In this document: positions 60,876 through 64,000 of the stretch, one piece after another
Numbering within the stretch: the first letter of the stretch is position 1
Layout: each line of letters starts with the position of its first letter
From: Rhynochetos jubatus
Lineage: Eukaryota > Chordata > Aves > Eurypygiformes > Rhynochetidae
Direction: 5' to 3'
Assembly (NCBI GenBank): GCA_027574665.1
Contig: CM050690.1
Coordinates: 72,583,433 to 72,647,432, forward strand
Length of the DNA: 64,000 bases
Notes under the pieces: model-generated
The model's input: the letters and a program-made list of their open reading frames with translations, nothing else
What the model was told of the DNA's origin: nothing
Database searches by the model: none
Made by a program: the position numbers and the translations under genes

Positions 60876-62826
60876 AGCGAGCTGTCCCCACGTGCCGAAA
60901 GATGAGCTGTCAGGGAAGATGACCAGCCTGGCTGAACAAAGAGCTTTGGCCGGAACTCAGGAAAAAGAGGGAAAGATTACAACCTTTGGAAGAAGGGGCA
61001 GGCAACTCAGGAGGACTACAGGGGTGTCATGAATTTATGCATGGAGGGGCCAAAGCCCAACCAGAACTTAATCTGGCTAATGCCATTAAAGACAATAAAA
61101 AATGTTTGTATAAATACATTTGCAACAAAAGGAGAATCTCCATCCTTTATTGGATGCAGGGGGAAGCATTGTGACAAAGGATGAGGAAAAGGCTGAGGTA
61201 CTTAATGCCTTCTTTGCCTCAGTCTTTAATAGCAAGAGCCATTGTTCTCTGGGTACCCAGCCCCCTGAGCTGGAAGACAGGGGTGGGAAGCAGAATGAAG
61301 CCCCCATAATCCAAGAGGAAATGGTTCTTGACCTGCTGCACCACTTTATGAGGCCAGATGGGATCCATCCAAGGTTATTGAGGGAGCTGGTGGAACTGCT
61401 CACCATACCACTTTCCATCATCCATCAGCAGTCCTGGCTAACAGAGGAGGTCCCAGTTGACTGGAGGTTTGTCAGCGTTACACTCATCTACAAGAAGGGT
61501 CAGAAGGAGGATCCCAGGAACTACAGGCCTGTCAGTCTGACCCTGGGGCCAGGAAAGGTTATGGAGTAGATCATCTTGAGTGCCATTACACAGCATGTAC
61601 AGAACAAGCAGATGATCAGGCCAAGTCAGCATGGGGTTATGAAAGGCAGATCCTGCTTGACTAACCTCACCTCCTTCTATGACAGGGTGGCCCATGTAGT
61701 GGATGAGGGAAAGGCTGTGTGTGTTGTCTAGGCCAGCTAGGTAAAAACTGGCTGCATGGCCAGCCTAAAGAGTTGTGGTGAATGGAGTTACACCCAGCTG
61801 GCAGCCGGTCACAAGTGGTGTTCCCCAGGGCTCAGTGCTGGGGCCAGCTCTGTTCAATGTCTTCATCAATGACCTGGATGAGAGGATTGAGTGCACCCTC
61901 AGTCAGTTTGCAGATGACACCAAGTTGGGCGGGAGTGTTGATCTGCCTGAGGGCAGGAAGGGTCTTCAGAGGGATCTGGACAGGCTGGATCCATGGGCCG
62001 AGGCCCTGTATGAGATTCAACAAGGCCAAGTGTCAGGTCCTGCACTTGGGACACAACAACCCCTGCAGCGCTACAGGCTTGGGGACGAGTGGCTGGAAAG
62101 GACCTGGGTGTGTTGGTCAACAGCGGCTGAATATGAGCCAGCAGTGTGCCCAGGTGGCCAAGAAGGCCAACAGCATCCTGGCCTGCATCAGGAACAGTGT
62201 GGCCAGCAGGACCAGGGCAGGGATTGTCCCCCTGTACTGGGCACTGGTGAGGTCACACCTCGAATCCTGGGGTCAGTTTTGGTTCCCTCCCTGCAAGAAA
62301 GACACTGAGGGGCAGGAGCGTGTCCAGAGAAGGGAACGGAGCTGGGGAAGGGTCTGGAGCACAAGTCCTGTGAGGAGGGGCTGAGGGAGCTGGGGGTGTC
62401 CAGCCTGGAGAAGAGGAGGCTCAGGGGAGACCTGATCACTCTCTACAGCTACCTGAAAGGAGGGTGCACAGAGGGGGAGGGTTGGTCTCTTCTCCCAGGT
62501 AGCAAGCGACAGGGCTTACAAGAAAGTTGGAGATGAACTTTTTACAGGGGCATGGAGTGTCAGGAGAAGGAGCAATGGCTTTAAACTGACTGAGGTAAAT
62601 TTAGATTAGATACAAGAAAGAAATTCTTCCCGGAGAGCATGATGAGGCACTGGCACAGGTTGCCCAGAGAAGCTGTGGATGCCCCATCGCTGGAAGTGTT
62701 CAAGGCCAGGCTGGATGAGGCTTGGAGCAACCTGGTCTAGTGGAGGGTGTCCCTGCCCATGGCAGGGGGGTTGGAACTGGGTGATCTTTCAAGTCCCTTC
62801 CACCCAAACTGTTCTGTGATTCTGTG
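60876..62826 (+). mobile_element. CR1 LINE, 1.95-kb 5'-truncated copy with ORF2 remains
   Basis: A long CR1 in sense orientation. Conceptual frames show typical ORF2 blocks: DEEKAEVLNAFFASVFNSKS, DGIHPRLLREL, WLTEEVPVDWR, YKKGQKEDPRNYRPVSLT, then [20 protein letters not shown] and [12 protein letters not shown] (catalytic FADD). The endonuclease half is missing. Inside, near 61725-61775, about 100 bp are lost between VDEGKA and VVNGV, removing the YLDFSKAFD block that carries the first catalytic Asp. The frame changes several times. It ends with TTCTGTGATTCTGTG. It is a dead LINE. Confidence 0.95.
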
Positions 62827-63060
62827 GCAAGAGGAAATGGCCTCAAGGCTTAGATTGGTTATTAGGAAATATTTCTTCACTGGAAGGAACAGGCTGCCCG
62901 GGAAAGGGGTTGAGTCACCATTCCTGAAGGTTATTTAAAAGACGTGTAGATACTGTGCCTAGGGACATGGGTTGGTGGTGGACTTGGCAGTGTTAGGTTA
63001 ATGGTTGGACTTGATGATCTTAAAGGTCTTTTCTGACCTAAACGATTCTTTGATTCTCTG
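62827..63060 (+). mobile_element. Second CR1 LINE 3'-end fragment, plus strand
   Basis: Immediately after the tail of the larger copy, a second CR1 3' end starts: GAGGAAATGGCCTCAAGGCT, 'TTAGGAAATATTTCTTCACT', 'GGGTTGAGTCACCATTCCTG', 'GGTTGGACTTGATGATCTTA' and the end GATTCTTTGATTCTCTG. It is of the same general type as the copy at 51062 and differs from the 3' end of the 60876 copy, so it is a separate insertion of another subfamily. Confidence 0.93.
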
Positions 63061-64000
63061 TTTCCATTACCCTCATGGCACTGTGAAAGGAGCTAGCCTA
63101 GTTACTTAACTGGTGTTACAATTTCTAGCTTAATGTAGAGCTGTTCTCACTTGAGTACAGGTGTGGAGGTCTTAACATCTATAAAAGACTATGGACTAAG
63201 ATGTTCAGCCCTGACTGCTCCTCTCTCCTCGAGTGCTTATGAAGTGGTGTGGAGCAGGGTGGCTTCAGTTTCTGACATTGGCTCTGTGCATTGCTGGGAT
63301 GCCTCCAATGGAGAAGATCTTCTAGGGCCACTATTTGGCAAAGAAAAGTGCACAGTGAGGCCAAGAATTTGACTGTTTTTCCACCAAAAAACATAATAAT
63401 CTGTGGTACCCTGTGACTTTTGAAACATAATTAAAAGACAGATGCTGAGTTAAAATGTTGAGTTTAGTGAACTAAATATGTCATTTGATGCTAAATAGAT
63501 TAAGAGATTGGTTCCTAATGATGTGCCATTAATTTTATGTTGGCAATTTCTATAAATGACTGAAGTTGGATGCGATCCCTGGGAAGAGCTGAGACACCTG
63601 CTTTCTACTCCCCACTTCTCATGCTCTGCCCCACAGATGGTTCCTATCCCCTTGCTCCACCAGATGCCTGCTTATAGTCCCCCTTACACCACAAAATATG
63701 GTCTCTAACAGCATCTGGTTTTGTCCTAATAACTGTTCAGAAAGCAGCACCAGACTTGCTGGACAGGAGGCTTCTCTGTCATGGCAAGTGCTGTATTTTG
63801 GCTGCAGGCCATCACTTCGAAGAAATCAGCTCTACACCTTTGTTCTGGAGCCAGGTTCAGCCCTGGTGCAGACCTGCATTAGTCCCTTTCCTGTGCTAGA
63901 TGCTCCCATTTCCACAGCAGCACAGCTTAGTCCCATTGGAACTAACAGGCTCCTTACTTTTATCTCCCAAGTGAAGCAGTTTTTTTCTGCTCTCTCCTCT

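Larger units (their letters stand above)
59047..64000 (+). other. PDZD2: Intron running to the window end
   Basis: No PDZ5 exon (a VCFIVLN..GLGFSVAGG-type block) was found up to 64000, so the intron continues. It holds two adjoining CR1 copies at 60876-63060. Outside them nothing was recognised. Confidence 0.75.

Noticed and set aside
61120-62384. Open frames of 149-200 codons with reverse-transcriptase blocks as host genes
   Set aside because: They are remains of CR1 ORF2 in a truncated LINE.
1-64000. CRISPR arrays, operons, phage or toxin systems
   Set aside because: The window is vertebrate intron/exon sequence; no regular spacer repeats and no compact gene clusters are present.

Overview
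The window is vertebrate, and almost certainly avian. It carries a long multi-exon gene on the + strand with GT-AG introns of 0.16 to 13 kb, several CR1 LINE fragments with the bird-type tail (a short 3' end running into GATTCTGTG-like units), and one avian-type endogenous retrovirus LTR fragment. The species cannot be fixed from sequence alone. If the usual bird synteny holds (human chromosome 5 material lies on the avian Z), this is a Z-linked segment; that is inference.

The only protein-coding gene I can support is PDZD2 (PDZ domain-containing protein 2). I placed 19 consecutive internal coding exons between 3548 and 59046. Their joining phases agree at every one of the 18 junctions, giving 2305 codons without a stop. 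The start (signal, ATG, first half of PDZ1) lies upstream, and the last exons (the two C-terminal PDZ domains and 3' UTR) lie downstream. In order the exons encode: the end of PDZ1; a basic linker; PDZ2; a Ser/acid-rich linker; PDZ3; a Ser/Pro linker; PDZ4; a linker with an acidic patch; a further PDZ-like domain with a GLDL loop; then one giant 3.6-kb exon encoding a low-complexity, mostly disordered stretch with islands that resemble human PDZD2; and a short exon leading towards PDZ5. Comparison with human PDZD2 is from memory, not from a search.

Layout. 1-3547: intron. 3548-3950: PDZ1 tail. 3951-16731: 12.8-kb intron with an old CR1 piece, a 20-G run and possible conserved regulatory blocks. 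16732-19809: PDZ2 and its linker. 19810-32857: 13-kb intron with a CR1 piece and the LTR fragment. 32858-44069: linker, PDZ3 and PDZ4 exons. 44070-50123: small linker exons. 50124-52566: acidic linker and the extra PDZ-like domain, with a CR1 3' end in the intron that splits it. 54611-58223: giant exon. 58929-59046: last exon in the window. 59047-64000: intron with a 1.9-kb CR1 body joined directly to a second CR1 3' end.

The most interesting point is the PDZ-like domain encoded by 50795-50914 plus 52422-52566. It reads as a complete domain here, while the matching stretch of human PDZD2, as I recall it, is not counted among its six PDZ domains and looks degenerate. No operon, CRISPR, phage or other prokaryote-type system is present, and I found no convincing RNA gene.
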